Below, one piece after another: positions 8,910 to 17,319 of a DNA stretch of 64,000 bases (position 1 is the stretch's first letter; every line of letters starts with the position of its first letter). Made by a program: the position numbers and the translations under genes. Below the pieces are notes generated by a model. The model did no database searches, had not been told where the DNA came from, and saw only the letters and a list, made by a program, of their open reading frames with translations. This DNA is from Lentzea albidocapillata subsp. violacea. Lineage in GTDB: Bacteria > Actinomycetota > Actinomycetes > Mycobacteriales > Pseudonocardiaceae. The stretch lies in NCBI RefSeq assembly GCF_900100275.1, contig NZ_FNET01000007.1, positions 280,119 through 344,118 on the forward strand, in the 5' to 3' direction.

Positions 8910-9514
8910 GGCCTCGTCCTCTTCTCGATGTCGGTGAACGCCGTCAGCCAGCGGTCGTCGGCGAACAGGCCGTGGGTCAGCATCTCCAGACCGGCACGGG
9001 CTCCGCGTACTGCCGTCGCGGTCTCGGCCGGATCACCGCCCAGTAGGCGACCCACCTGATTGCCGAGCACCAGTGGTGCGAGCAACCACGACACGTAGGT
9101 GACCGCCCGCGCCTTGGCGTCCGCTGAAGCACGCACCCAACCCTCGTCCTCGCCGGCCGCGAGCCACGCCTCGGTGCGTTCGACGATCTCGGCGAACAAA
9201 GCACCGGCCGCGGGCGTGTCATCGAGCAACGCTCTCGCCAGGTAACGCCGGACCGGCGTCGCTGCTCGCAGGATCTCGCCCAACGCCTCGGTCGCGGCCT
9301 CGCCGCCGTTGCGGATCGAGTCGAGGACGTAGTCGTCGCAAGCCTGCCGCAGTTCGTCCTTGGAACCGAAGTGGTGCATGACCAGAGCCGGCGAGACCCC
9401 GGCATCCGCGGCCACCGCGCGGACCGACGTTCCGGCGATGCCGTCGGTGCCGAACCGGGCCAGCGCCGCGTCGCGGATACGAGCCCGCGCCGTCAGATCA
9501 GAGGCTGAACGCAT
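8906..9514 (-). CDS. TetR/AcrR family transcriptional regulator
   Basis: A 202-residue TetR-family repressor. The N-terminal HTH (about 8-55) shows RIRDAALARFG, GTSVRAVAADAGVSPALVMHHFGSK, and the remainder is the ligand-binding helical bundle. It is the first gene of an overlapping operon with the glycosyltransferase and DUF6653 protein, and probably senses a substrate of the transferase. The bases upstream of the start contain a palindromic operator candidate, consistent with autoregulation. Confidence 0.88.
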   Translation of the reverse strand: MRSASDLTARARIRDAALARFGTDGIAGTSVRAVAADAGVSPALVMHHFGSKDELRQACDDYVLDSIRNGGEAATEALGEILRAATPVRRYLARALLDDTPAAGALFAEIVERTEAWLAAGEDEGWVRASADAKARAVTYVSWLLAPLVLGNQVGRLLGGDPAETATAVRGARAGLEMLTHGLFADDRWLTAFTDIEKRTRP

Positions 9515-9540
9515 GTTCAGAACACTAAACGTTTGTTCAG
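9514..9540. promoter_or_regulatory. Candidate TetR operator
   Basis: Two TGTTCAG direct repeats 20 bases apart flank a perfect AAACGTTT palindrome, immediately upstream of the TetR gene start. The position fits autorepression by the regulator. Confidence 0.45.
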
Positions 9541-9674
9541 CTCGTGTCGAGACCTACCGGTTTGCTTCGAGCAGACCTTTACGGCATGTTTGCGCGCGGT
9601 GCGCCGGGAAGTCTGGTCGGCAACGCCCGTCGCGAAACCGCGGTGGGCTTGGTTGACGTGGACGGGGTTCGTCG

Positions 9675-10883
9675 ATGGCGCTGGTGCTCGCATTCGGTCT
9701 GGTCCTGCTGATCAGCGTCTCGCTGTCCGGTCTCGCCGCTCGCACGATCCTGTCGACCGCGTTGATGTTCCTGGTCGCCGGAGCGTTGATCGGGCAGGGC
9801 GGTCTCGGGCTCGTCGACATTCCGTCCAACAGCGCGTTCGTCACCGTTCTGGCTGATCTCGCGCTGTTCACGGTCCTGTTCACCGATGGCCAGCGCGCGG
9901 GACTGCCCGACCTGAAGCAGGGGTGGCGGCTCTCGGGCAGGGCGCTGGGCCTGGCCATGCCGCTGACCATGGTCGGCATCGCCGTGCCGACGCACTTCCT
10001 CACCGGCCTGGACTGGACGACCTCGTTCCTGATCGGCGCGATCCTCTCGCCGACCGACCCGGTGTTCGCGTCCGCCATCGTCGGCCGCACCGACGTGCCG
10101 ATGCGGTTGCGGCGGCTGCTCAACGTCGAGTCCGGGCTCAACGACGGTCTCGCGCTGCCGTTCGTGCTGATCTTCCTGGCGACCGCGGCGAACAGGGACA
10201 CCGACTTCCTCACCATCGGCATCGAACTGGCTGCCGGGCTAGCGCTGGGCGTCGTGATTCCCGCGGTCGTGGTGCTGGCGTGGCGGTTGCGGATCTTCAC
10301 CGCCGAACCGCGGCTGCAGGCGCTCGGCCCGTTGGCGATCGCGGTGATGCTGTACGCGACCTGCCACCTCACCCACGCCAACCCCTATCTCGCCGCGTTC
10401 GCCGCGGGGTCGACGATCGCGACGCTGGATCGCGTTGCGGCAGAACACTTCGAGCACTTCGGTGACCTGCTGTCCGAGATCACCAAGTTCGCGGCACTGC
10501 TCGTCTTCGGCGCGCTGATCACGCCCGAGCGCATCTCGCACCTGAGCGTGGGGGACTGGGCGGTCGCGGTCATCGCGATCCTGCTCGTGCGGCCGGCGGC
10601 GATGATGCTGTCGCTGCTGCGCACGCCGCTGCCCGCACGCGAGCGGTCCGTCGCCGCGTGGTTCGGCCCCAAGGGTTTCGCGTCCGTGGTCTACGGGCTG
10701 CTCGTGCTGCAAGCGGGGATACCCGCCGGCGAGCACGTGTTCGACCTGGTCGCGATCACCATCGCGTTGTCGATCGTCCTGCACTCGTCGACGGACGTGC
10801 CCGTGGCGAAGGCGTTGAGTGTCGAGCCCCCGGACGGCCTGCCCACCGGGCAGCCTGAGCGGCCTGCTCGGGAGCAGCAGTGA
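9675..10883 (+). CDS. Cation:proton antiporter, CPA1/NhaP-like
   Basis: A 402-residue membrane antiporter with about 12 hydrophobic segments. The conserved SPTDPV motif (near 118) and the NVESGLNDGLALPF segment (near 150) are hallmarks of the CPA1 group, where the Asp residues bind cation and protons. It probably exports Na+ or K+ in exchange for H+. It faces the nhaA-like gene with a gap of only 16 bases, so two unrelated Na+/H+ antiporters are encoded convergently here. No clear ribosome site precedes the ATG, so the start is less certain. Confidence 0.88.
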   Translation: MALVLAFGLVLLISVSLSGLAARTILSTALMFLVAGALIGQGGLGLVDIPSNSAFVTVLADLALFTVLFTDGQRAGLPDLKQGWRLSGRALGLAMPLTMVGIAVPTHFLTGLDWTTSFLIGAILSPTDPVFASAIVGRTDVPMRLRRLLNVESGLNDGLALPFVLIFLATAANRDTDFLTIGIELAAGLALGVVIPAVVVLAWRLRIFTAEPRLQALGPLAIAVMLYATCHLTHANPYLAAFAAGSTIATLDRVAAEHFEHFGDLLSEITKFAALLVFGALITPERISHLSVGDWAVAVIAILLVRPAAMMLSLLRTPLPARERSVAAWFGPKGFASVVYGLLVLQAGIPAGEHVFDLVAITIALSIVLHSSTDVPVAKALSVEPPDGLPTGQPERPAREQQ

Positions 10884-10899
10884 TGGAGTCGCTGAACGA

Positions 10900-12204
10900 T
10901 CAGCCCGACCGGTCCCCACGCCCCTGATCGACCTGGTGCACGTCCGGGATGCCGTCGTTGTCCGCGTCGCGGTTCTCTTCCTCGAAGATGCGCCGATACA
11001 CCCTGTTGCGCACACGCAGGACCACCGTCGCGATCAACGCCGACAGCACGGAACCCAGCAGCACGGCCACCTTCGCGTTGCTGTAGTCCGCGCTGCCCTC
11101 ACCGAACGACAGCTCGCTGACCAGCAGCGAGACGGTGAACCCGATACCGGCGAGGATCGACAGGCCGACCACGTCGATCCACGCGAGGTCGTCGTCCAGA
11201 TCAGCCTTGGTGAACCGCGCGACCAGCCAGGTGGCCGCGGTGATGCCGATCGGTTTGCCCACCAGCAGACCGAGCACGATGCCAAGCGTGACGCTGTCGG
11301 TGAGCGAGGTGACGAAACCGCTCAGGCCTCCGATCGAGACGCCGGCGGCGAAGAAGGCGAAGATCGGCACAGCGACACCGGCGGACAGAGGTTGCCACCG
11401 GTGCTGGAACGTTTCGGCCAGGCCAGGGCCTTCGCCGGACCGGCGGATCACCGGCACCGCGAACCCGAGCAACACGCCTGCCACGGTCGCGTGCACACCG
11501 GAGGCGTGCATGAGTGCCCACGTCGCCACCGCCAAGGGGATCAGCAGCCACCATGACCGGATACGTCGCTGGACGAGCACCGTGAACAAGGCCAGCGGGA
11601 CGAACATCAGCAGCAACGGCAGCACCGACAGGTCATCGGTGTAGAACAGGGCGATGATGACGATCGCGATCAGGTCGTCCACGACCGCGAGGGTCAGCAG
11701 GAACGTCCGCAGCGCCGACGGGAGGCACCGGCCGATCACCGCGAGCACCGCGAGTGCGAACGCGATGTCGGTGGCGGTGGGGATGGCCCAGCCGGACAGC
11801 GCGGGCCCACCGCCCAGGTTGACCGCGGTGTAGATCAACGCCGGCACGAGGACGCCGCCGAACGCCGCCGCGATCGGAACGGCGGCACGACGAGGATCGC
11901 GCAGGTCGCCCGCGACAAACTCGCGTTTGAGCTCCAGGCCCGCGACGAAGAAGAAGATCACCAGCAGGCCGTCGGACGCCCATTCGGCGAGACTGAGCCG
12001 CAGGTGCAGTGACTCGGGGCTGATCTCGATGGAGCGCAGGGTCTCGTAGATCGACGCCCATGGCGAGTTCGCCCAGACCAGGCCGACCACCGCCGCGATC
12101 AGCATGATGACGCCGCCGACGGTCTCGAGGCGGAGCAGGTCGGCGATGCGCTTGGCCTCGGGCCAGGACGCGCGGCTGAACAGCCGGGTCTTCACGGGTT
12201 CCAA
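10900..12204 (-). CDS. nhaA: Na+/H+ antiporter NhaA
   Basis: A 434-residue protein with the NhaA fold: about 12 membrane segments and the functional motifs [10 protein letters not shown] and [11 protein letters not shown], which contain the Asp residues that bind Na+ and protons. A hydrophilic C-terminal tail ends with an acidic DADNDG segment that is not typical of the E. coli protein and may be a calcium-like or regulatory tail. It works in pH and sodium homeostasis at the cytoplasmic membrane. It stands alone on the minus strand, with a DUF3040 gene on its right. Confidence 0.92.
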   Translation of the reverse strand: MEPVKTRLFSRASWPEAKRIADLLRLETVGGVIMLIAAVVGLVWANSPWASIYETLRSIEISPESLHLRLSLAEWASDGLLVIFFFVAGLELKREFVAGDLRDPRRAAVPIAAAFGGVLVPALIYTAVNLGGGPALSGWAIPTATDIAFALAVLAVIGRCLPSALRTFLLTLAVVDDLIAIVIIALFYTDDLSVLPLLLMFVPLALFTVLVQRRIRSWWLLIPLAVATWALMHASGVHATVAGVLLGFAVPVIRRSGEGPGLAETFQHRWQPLSAGVAVPIFAFFAAGVSIGGLSGFVTSLTDSVTLGIVLGLLVGKPIGITAATWLVARFTKADLDDDLAWIDVVGLSILAGIGFTVSLLVSELSFGEGSADYSNAKVAVLLGSVLSALIATVVLRVRNRVYRRIFEEENRDADNDGIPDVHQVDQGRGDRSG

Positions 12205-12341
12205 AACTCACTCCGGGTGTCGTCGGCCGCATCGCCGACCAGACTTCCCGGCACACCATGCCGCTCAACACGGCAACAGCCCGACCGTACCCCACGATCA
12301 CGTCTTGAGCCGTGTTCATGTGATCTTGGCAGGAACGCGGA

Positions 12342-12653
12342 TCAGCCCGATGGCTCGTCGTTTCGGCGGGTGCGCCAGGTCTGGACGACGATGATCACCG
12401 GGCTGACCGCGGTCACAGCCGCACCGAGCGCGATCAGCACGATCGACGACAGCGACACGCCCGTGATGACCACCACCAGCCCGACCACGTAGATCAGCAG
12501 CAGGCTGATCAACTTCAGCGCGCGCGGCGGCAACCGGTGATGCGGTGGCGGCGTCCTGACGAGTTTGGAGGCGAACTTGGGATCGTCCTCGGCGAGACGT
12601 CGCTCGATGGCGTCCAGTTCGCGCTGCTCGTCCTCTGGTAACCCCACCGCCAC
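12342..12653 (-). CDS. DUF3040 family membrane protein
   Basis: A 103-residue protein with the DUF3040 pattern: an N-terminal LPEDEQRELDAIERRL helix, a short linker and two adjacent hydrophobic helices (about 48-90). These small actinobacterial proteins have no known function. It starts at GTG with GGGAGG upstream. A second GTG two codons later has better spacing and may be the real start. It lies 37 bases downstream of the SPFH gene on the same strand, so it may be the last member of the NfeD-SPFH operon. Confidence 0.8.
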   Translation of the reverse strand: MAVGLPEDEQRELDAIERRLAEDDPKFASKLVRTPPPHHRLPPRALKLISLLLIYVVGLVVVITGVSLSSIVLIALGAAVTAVSPVIIVVQTWRTRRNDEPSG

Positions 12654-12690
12654 GCACCTCCCGAGCTCGCCACCGACTATCCCTGTCCTC

Positions 12691-13725
12691 TCAGCGACCT
12701 GCCAGTTCCGGGCGCAGCGCGTTCACCGGCGTGGCGGCGTCCGCGGCGTCCGAGACCGCTTCGGCGGCTGCCTCGCTCGCCTGCGCGACGTCCTTCTCCG
12801 CCTGCGCGGTGGCGGCTTCGACGGCGTCGTCGGTCCTGGCGGCGGCCGATCGCGGCAGCGTCTCGGAGAACGCCTTCGAGACGTCGCGCAGCGCGGTGGT
12901 GACCTCGCTCGGAATCACCCAGAACGTGTTGCCCTCTCCCTGCGCGAGCTTCGGCAGGACCTGGAGGTACTGGTAGGCGAGCAGCTTGGGGTCCGGGTCG
13001 TTGCGGTGGATCGCCTGGAAGACCTGGTCGATCGCGCGGGACTGGCCCTCCGCCTCGAGGATGGTGGCGGCTCGATGCCCTTCGGCGCGCAACACGGCGG
13101 CCTGCTTGTCACCCTCGGCCGTGAGGATCTGCGACTGCCGCTGTCCCTCGGCGGTCAGGATCGCGGCCCGCTTGTCGCGTTCGGCGCGCATCTGCTTCTC
13201 CATCGCCTCCTTGATGCTCTGCGGCGGATCGATGGCCTTGATCTCCACGCGGTTGACCCGCAGACCCCACTTGCCCGTCGCGTCGTCGAGCACGCCGCGC
13301 AACTGGTTGTTGATCGTGTCGCGTGAGGTGAGGGTCTTCTCGAGATCCATGGATCCCACGACGTTGCGCAGGGTGGTGACGGTGAGCTGTTCGACCGCCT
13401 GCAGGAAGCTCGCGATCTCGTAGGCGGCGGAACGAGGATCGGTGACCTGGAAGTACAGCACCGTGTCGATCTGCACGACCAGGTTGTCCTCGGTGATCAC
13501 CGGTTGTGGCTGGAACGAGACCACCTGCTCACGCAGGTCGATCGGCGGGTAGACGCGGTCGATGTAGGGGATGACGAAGTTGAGACCGGGCGTGAGGGTG
13601 CGCTGGTACCGGCCCAGGCGTTCGACGTTGCGCGCGCGGGCCTGTGGCACGATGCGCACGGCGCGCAGGACGGTGAACGCCGCGAAAATCGCGAGCACGA
13701 GTCCGGCGACGAGCAGTGTGGACAT
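12691..13725 (-). CDS. SPFH/stomatin-like protein
   Basis: A 344-residue stomatin/prohibitin-family protein. An N-terminal membrane anchor (3-22) is followed by the SPFH domain (about 25-190; VERLGRYQRTLTPGLNFVIP) and a long Ala/Glu-rich helical region (190-320) that should form a coiled coil with repeated ILTAEG units. Such proteins oligomerise and organise membrane microdomains. The gene begins three bases after the stop of an NfeD-like gene. NfeD and stomatin partners are a conserved pair in bacteria and archaea. Confidence 0.92.
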   Translation of the reverse strand: MSTLLVAGLVLAIFAAFTVLRAVRIVPQARARNVERLGRYQRTLTPGLNFVIPYIDRVYPPIDLREQVVSFQPQPVITEDNLVVQIDTVLYFQVTDPRSAAYEIASFLQAVEQLTVTTLRNVVGSMDLEKTLTSRDTINNQLRGVLDDATGKWGLRVNRVEIKAIDPPQSIKEAMEKQMRAERDKRAAILTAEGQRQSQILTAEGDKQAAVLRAEGHRAATILEAEGQSRAIDQVFQAIHRNDPDPKLLAYQYLQVLPKLAQGEGNTFWVIPSEVTTALRDVSKAFSETLPRSAAARTDDAVEAATAQAEKDVAQASEAAAEAVSDAADAATPVNALRPELAGR

Positions 13726-13728
13726 GGC

Positions 13729-14160
13729 TCACTCCCGTGGGTAGACGACGGCGGTGCTGCCGTCGATGTGCAGTACGTCGACCGTGCGCCCGGCGGGGAT
13801 GACGAGGGACTCGTCGTAGGGACGAGCCGTCCAGTCCTCACCGCGGAGACGCACCAGACCTTCGTGGTTGTTCACCTCGCGCAGCACGTAGCCGGACGCA
13901 CCGACCAACGCGTCGACACCGAACTGTTCGAGCCGGGGCTGCAGCATCATTCGCCGCGCCCACGGCCTGACCAGCAGCACGCCCGCGGCAGACACGACGC
14001 TGAACACCATCAACTGGCCGGGAACCGGCAGGCCGATCGCCGCCGTCCCCGCCGTGACGACCCCCGCGACCGCGAGCATGCCGAGTGCCGCGGTGAGCGT
14101 GAAGATCTCGGCGATGGCCAGCCCCAGCGCGATGATCAGCCAGATGAGCCAGGGATCCAT
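13729..14160 (-). CDS. NfeD family protein
   Basis: A 143-residue short-form NfeD protein. Hydrophobic helices at about 3-25 and 30-65 precede a C-terminal OB-fold domain (about 80-143) with LRGEDWTARP and an IPAGRTVDVLHIDG segment. It lacks the N-terminal protease domain of long NfeD proteins. The ATG has a GGGAGG ribosome site. It is the first gene of the NfeD-SPFH pair and is expected to bind the stomatin partner at the cytoplasmic membrane. Confidence 0.9.
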   Translation of the reverse strand: MDPWLIWLIIALGLAIAEIFTLTAALGMLAVAGVVTAGTAAIGLPVPGQLMVFSVVSAAGVLLVRPWARRMMLQPRLEQFGVDALVGASGYVLREVNNHEGLVRLRGEDWTARPYDESLVIPAGRTVDVLHIDGSTAVVYPRE

Positions 14161-14235
14161 GGTGCGACCCTCCCTAGATGGAGGTACGCCTCAAACGTAC
14201 GACGTCTCCCCACCATCGTCGGCCCGATACGGCCC

Positions 14236-14253
14236 GGCGGACAGGCGTCCGCC
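14236..14253 (-). terminator. Candidate hairpin after the PucR-type gene
   Basis: GGCGGAC and GTCCGCC arms around a four-base loop lie about 40 bases past the stop of the minus-strand regulator. It is a short GC hairpin without a T-run, so assignment as a terminator is tentative. Confidence 0.35.
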
Positions 14254-14292
14254 CGGCCAGTTGGACCGCCGTTGTCTGCCGGTGCCCGGCAA

Positions 14293-15399
14293 TCAGGGCC
14301 AGCCGAGCAGGCGCGCCCCGAGCACCGCCACCTGAAGCGTGAACGCCTGGGCGGGATCGTCGGCGCGGTAGCCGGTCAGCTCGCGGACGCGGTCGAGGCG
14401 ATAGGTGACCGTGCGTACGCCGATGCCGAGCGTGAGCGCGGTGGCGGTCGTGACTCGTCCGGAAGCGAAATACGCATCCAGCGTGTTCATCAGACGCTCA
14501 GCTCCTCCACGCGCCCCGTGCAACGGCTCGAGGACAGCGGTGACGAGCTCGCCGAGTGCCGCGCTGTCACGCAGAAGCACTTGGTAGACCAGGAGATCCG
14601 CGGCTTTGACGAACCGTTCGCCCAGATCGAGGCGGTCGGCGATGTCGAGGGCGTTGCGGGCCTGCTCGAAGGAACGGACCGCTCCGCCAGGACCGGACTG
14701 CGGCTGGCCGAGACCGACCCGCCACCGGGAGCTCCGTCCCACGACCTCGCTGACCTGACGCGCGAACTCCTCGGGTGCGCCGGCGAGGTCGTGCGGGACC
14801 ACGCACACCAGGAGGCCCTCGCGCGCGGCCACGAGCACGTGGCGGGAGCTGAACCGCAGGCTCATCGCGGCCTGGACGCTAGACGTCGCCGCGCCCGAGT
14901 CGAGGAACGGCTGTGACGCGGACGCCGCCGCGACGACGTTCGTGCCGGCGAGCTGCAGCCCGTACCGCTCGGCACGTTCCGCGAGCTGGCCGAGATCGCG
15001 TCCGGTGAGCAGGTCGTCGATGAACTCGCGACGCAGCGACTCGTCCCTGCGCACGGTCCAGCGCTGGGTCTCCTCGTATCCCTTCGTCAGTTCGCCGACG
15101 GCGTCCTCCGCTGCCCGGAACACGGCTTCACCGATTCGTTTCAGGGCATCGGTGTTCTGGGCGGCGGCCACGCCCGGCAGGGTCGCCCATGATCGCCACA
15201 TCTCCGCGAGATGCCCCTTGATCAGCTCGCGCAGCGGCACACCACGTTCCGCCGCGTCGGCACCCGCGCCGTGCAGGTCGTGGCGTTCCTTGGCCGAAAG
15301 AGTCCTCCCCGCCAGGCTGATCTCCCGGAGTGCCTGGACGAACGCCGCCACATCCGCGGGCACGTCGCCCGGTGCGGGTCCGGTCGATCGCCTGGCCAT
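14293..15399 (-). CDS. PucR/CdaR-type transcriptional regulator
   Basis: A 368-residue regulator of the PucR/CdaR group. The N-terminal half is a helical sensor region of unknown ligand. The middle resembles a GGDEF-like degenerate domain, and the C-terminus is the PucR HTH, with TLGIGVRTVTYRLDRVRELTG near 325-345. The ATG is preceded by GGAGG. It sits between the NfeD gene and the desaturase gene, all on the minus strand, and may control the fatty-acid desaturase upstream of it. That link is inferred from position only. Confidence 0.85.
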   Translation of the reverse strand: MARRSTGPAPGDVPADVAAFVQALREISLAGRTLSAKERHDLHGAGADAAERGVPLRELIKGHLAEMWRSWATLPGVAAAQNTDALKRIGEAVFRAAEDAVGELTKGYEETQRWTVRRDESLRREFIDDLLTGRDLGQLAERAERYGLQLAGTNVVAAASASQPFLDSGAATSSVQAAMSLRFSSRHVLVAAREGLLVCVVPHDLAGAPEEFARQVSEVVGRSSRWRVGLGQPQSGPGGAVRSFEQARNALDIADRLDLGERFVKAADLLVYQVLLRDSAALGELVTAVLEPLHGARGGAERLMNTLDAYFASGRVTTATALTLGIGVRTVTYRLDRVRELTGYRADDPAQAFTLQVAVLGARLLGWP

Positions 15400-15477
15400 G
15401 TGTCCTCCGCGGAGTCAGGCGCGAGTGAGGGGCAGCGAACCTTTGCGTCCGCTGACAGCCCAACTGTTCCACTGATG

Positions 15478-16434
15478 TCAGGACGGGGTGGTCTTGAGCT
15501 TGCGGGCGAGACGTTCCGGCCTCGGCCAGCGGACGTGGGTGGCCCAGCCGAGCTTCTCGAAGACCCAGATCAGGCGTGCGGAGATGTCGAGCTGACCTCG
15601 GCGGACGCCGTGGCGGGCGCAGGTGGGGTCGGCGTGGTGGGAGTTGTGCCAGGACTCGCCCATCGACAGGATCGCCAGTGGCCAGAAGTTGGCGGACTTG
15701 TCACGCGCCTCGAACGGCCGGTCGCCGATCATGTGGCAGATCGAGTTGACCGACCAGGTGACGTGGTGCAGCACGGCGACGCGGACGAGACTCGCCCAGA
15801 AGAACGCGGTGAGCGCACCCCACCAGCTCCAGGTGATCAGACCTCCGGCGAGTGCGGGTGCGAGCAGTGTCGCGGCGGTCAGCGCGGGGAACCAGCGGTT
15901 GACGCGCTGGATGTCGGCGTCGGCCAGCAGGTCGGGCGCGAAGCGCGCGGCGTTGGTCAGTTGCCGCCGGAACATCCAGCCCATGTGGGCGTGCAGGAAG
16001 CCCTTTGCCAGCGCGAGGGCCGAGGTGCCGAAGAGCCATGGCGAGTGCGGGTCGCCTTCGCGGTCGGCGTAGGCGTGGTGGCGGCGGTGGTCGGCGACCC
16101 AGCCGATGATCGGGCCCTGCATGGCCATGCTGCCGGTGATCGCGAGCGCGATCCGCAGCGCGCGGTTGGCTTTGAAGGCTCCATGGGTGAAATAGCGGTG
16201 GAATCCGATCGTCACGCCGAGAGAGGTGAGGGTGTAGAAGAACACGGCGAGGCCGACGTCGACCCAGCCGAGGCCCCAGCCCCAGGCCAGTGGAATCGCT
16301 GCGGCGAGTGCCAGCGCCGGTATCACGACGAACATTTTGACCAGGAACATTTCGGTCGGGGACTTCTCGCCGGCCAGCATGGGCTGCGGCGCGGCATCTG
16401 TTCGGGGGACGATCGATTCGACTTTCGCACTCAC
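15478..16434 (-). CDS. Fatty acyl delta-9 desaturase
   Basis: A 318-residue membrane di-iron desaturase. The three histidine boxes are visible: HRYFTH, HRRHH and HNSHH, embedded among four hydrophobic spans. It introduces a double bond into acyl-CoA chains to adjust membrane fluidity. The GTG start at 16434 is chosen because GGAGG lies seven bases upstream; a longer frame back to 16569 lacks such a site and covers low-complexity sequence. The adjacent cold-shock gene suggests a joint response to low temperature. Confidence 0.92.
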   Translation of the reverse strand: MSAKVESIVPRTDAAPQPMLAGEKSPTEMFLVKMFVVIPALALAAAIPLAWGWGLGWVDVGLAVFFYTLTSLGVTIGFHRYFTHGAFKANRALRIALAITGSMAMQGPIIGWVADHRRHHAYADREGDPHSPWLFGTSALALAKGFLHAHMGWMFRRQLTNAARFAPDLLADADIQRVNRWFPALTAATLLAPALAGGLITWSWWGALTAFFWASLVRVAVLHHVTWSVNSICHMIGDRPFEARDKSANFWPLAILSMGESWHNSHHADPTCARHGVRRGQLDISARLIWVFEKLGWATHVRWPRPERLARKLKTTPS

Positions 16435-16598
16435 GTTGTTACCTCCGGAAACAGCGACGTTCTCCGTCGTGCGGATACCCGTCGGCAACGGTGGTAATCG
16501 GTGTGAAAGGCCGGTGCCCCTCGGTCGGGGGATCGTCGAGGGGCACCGGGTCGGTGTCTCCGCCGGCATGCGTCAGCAGGCAGGAGCACGGTATGAGG

Positions 16599-16799
16599 TC
16601 AGATGGCGCGGACGGCGGTGGCCTGCGGGCCCTTGGGGCCCTGGGTGACCTCGAACTCGACGCGCTGGGCGTCCTCGAGGCTGCGGTAGCCGTCGCCGTC
16701 GATCTCCGAGTAGTGCACGAAGACGTCCGGTCCGCTCTCACGGGAGAGGAAGCCGAAGCCCTTCTCCGCGTTGAACCACTTCACGGTTCCCTGAGTCAT
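16599..16799 (-). CDS. Cold-shock protein, CspA family
   Basis: A 66-residue single cold-shock domain with both RNA-binding motifs, KGFGFL and DVFVHY, after the canonical [13 protein letters not shown] start. It binds single-stranded RNA/DNA and acts as an RNA chaperone. The ATG has an AAGGAG-type ribosome site. The roughly 250 bases upstream hold no gene and probably form the long leader common in such transcripts. The desaturase lies about 165 bases downstream on the same strand. Confidence 0.95.
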   Translation of the reverse strand: MTQGTVKWFNAEKGFGFLSRESGPDVFVHYSEIDGDGYRSLEDAQRVEFEVTQGPKGPQATAVRAI

Positions 16800-17063
16800 T
16801 GTCTTTCTCCTTGCTGGTGCTGGGTGTGGGCGCCGCAGGATGCGGTTCCCAGGCCGGGTTCAGACGGCGACTTCTCCAGCTTGTCCTGCAAGAAAAAGAA
16901 AGAAGCGCCCGCAACATCGTTTCCGCGAGCGTGATGAACCACGAACACAAAACTCTACGACCACTCCGTACAACACCGCCGAGGCCGAATTAGTTCCCGT
17001 GGTGACACCGGGTGCCGTACGTCACCGGCAGCGGAGCGGTCGGCCAGTACGGCGGCGTGCAGC
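16800..17063. other. Intergenic leader region of the cold-shock gene
   Basis: No gene is supported here. An AG-rich stretch (AAGAAAAAGAAAGAAG near 16890) stands out from the GC-rich background, and the segment should include the cold-shock promoter and leader. Confidence 0.4.
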
Positions 17064-17294
17064 TCAGCCGCGGGCATGCGGGTACTCCAATGATCGATGC
17101 TGGAACGAGAGGATGCGCGGGTTCACGATGGTTCCCTCGCGGATCTCGACGGCACGCTGGATGATCTCGCTGGAGTCCCAGTCGCCGGTGAGCACCGAAC
17201 GCAGGTGCGGCAGCAGCGCTTCGCTGATCTCCCAGGTCGCCGAGTTCCACAGGTAGGACGGGCTGTGGTCCACGCCGTAGTCGTCGCCGAGCAC
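17064..17294 (-). CDS. Small unrecognised protein or gene remnant
   Basis: A 76-residue frame from GTG 17294. It begins LGDDYGVDHSPSYLW and continues with a helix-forming stretch and REGTIVNPRILSF, and the codon usage looks coding. I do not recognise the family. It starts 25 bases beyond the stop of the ArsR-acetyltransferase fusion on the same strand, so it could be the last gene of that unit or the C-terminal piece of a broken gene. No good ribosome site is seen. Confidence 0.4.
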   Translation of the reverse strand: MLGDDYGVDHSPSYLWNSATWEISEALLPHLRSVLTGDWDSSEIIQRAVEIREGTIVNPRILSFQHRSLEYPHARG

Positions 17295-17319
17295 GGCGCC
17301 GGACAGGTGGTCAGATGTG

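Noticed and set aside
10864..10877. CTGCTC/GAGCAG inverted repeat at the end of the CPA1 antiporter gene as terminator
   Set aside because: The loop would be only two bases and it lies inside the coding sequence.
13504..14916. A 470-codon frame on the plus strand across the SPFH, NfeD and PucR genes
   Set aside because: It is the antisense shadow of three well-supported minus-strand genes and has no domain or ribosome site.
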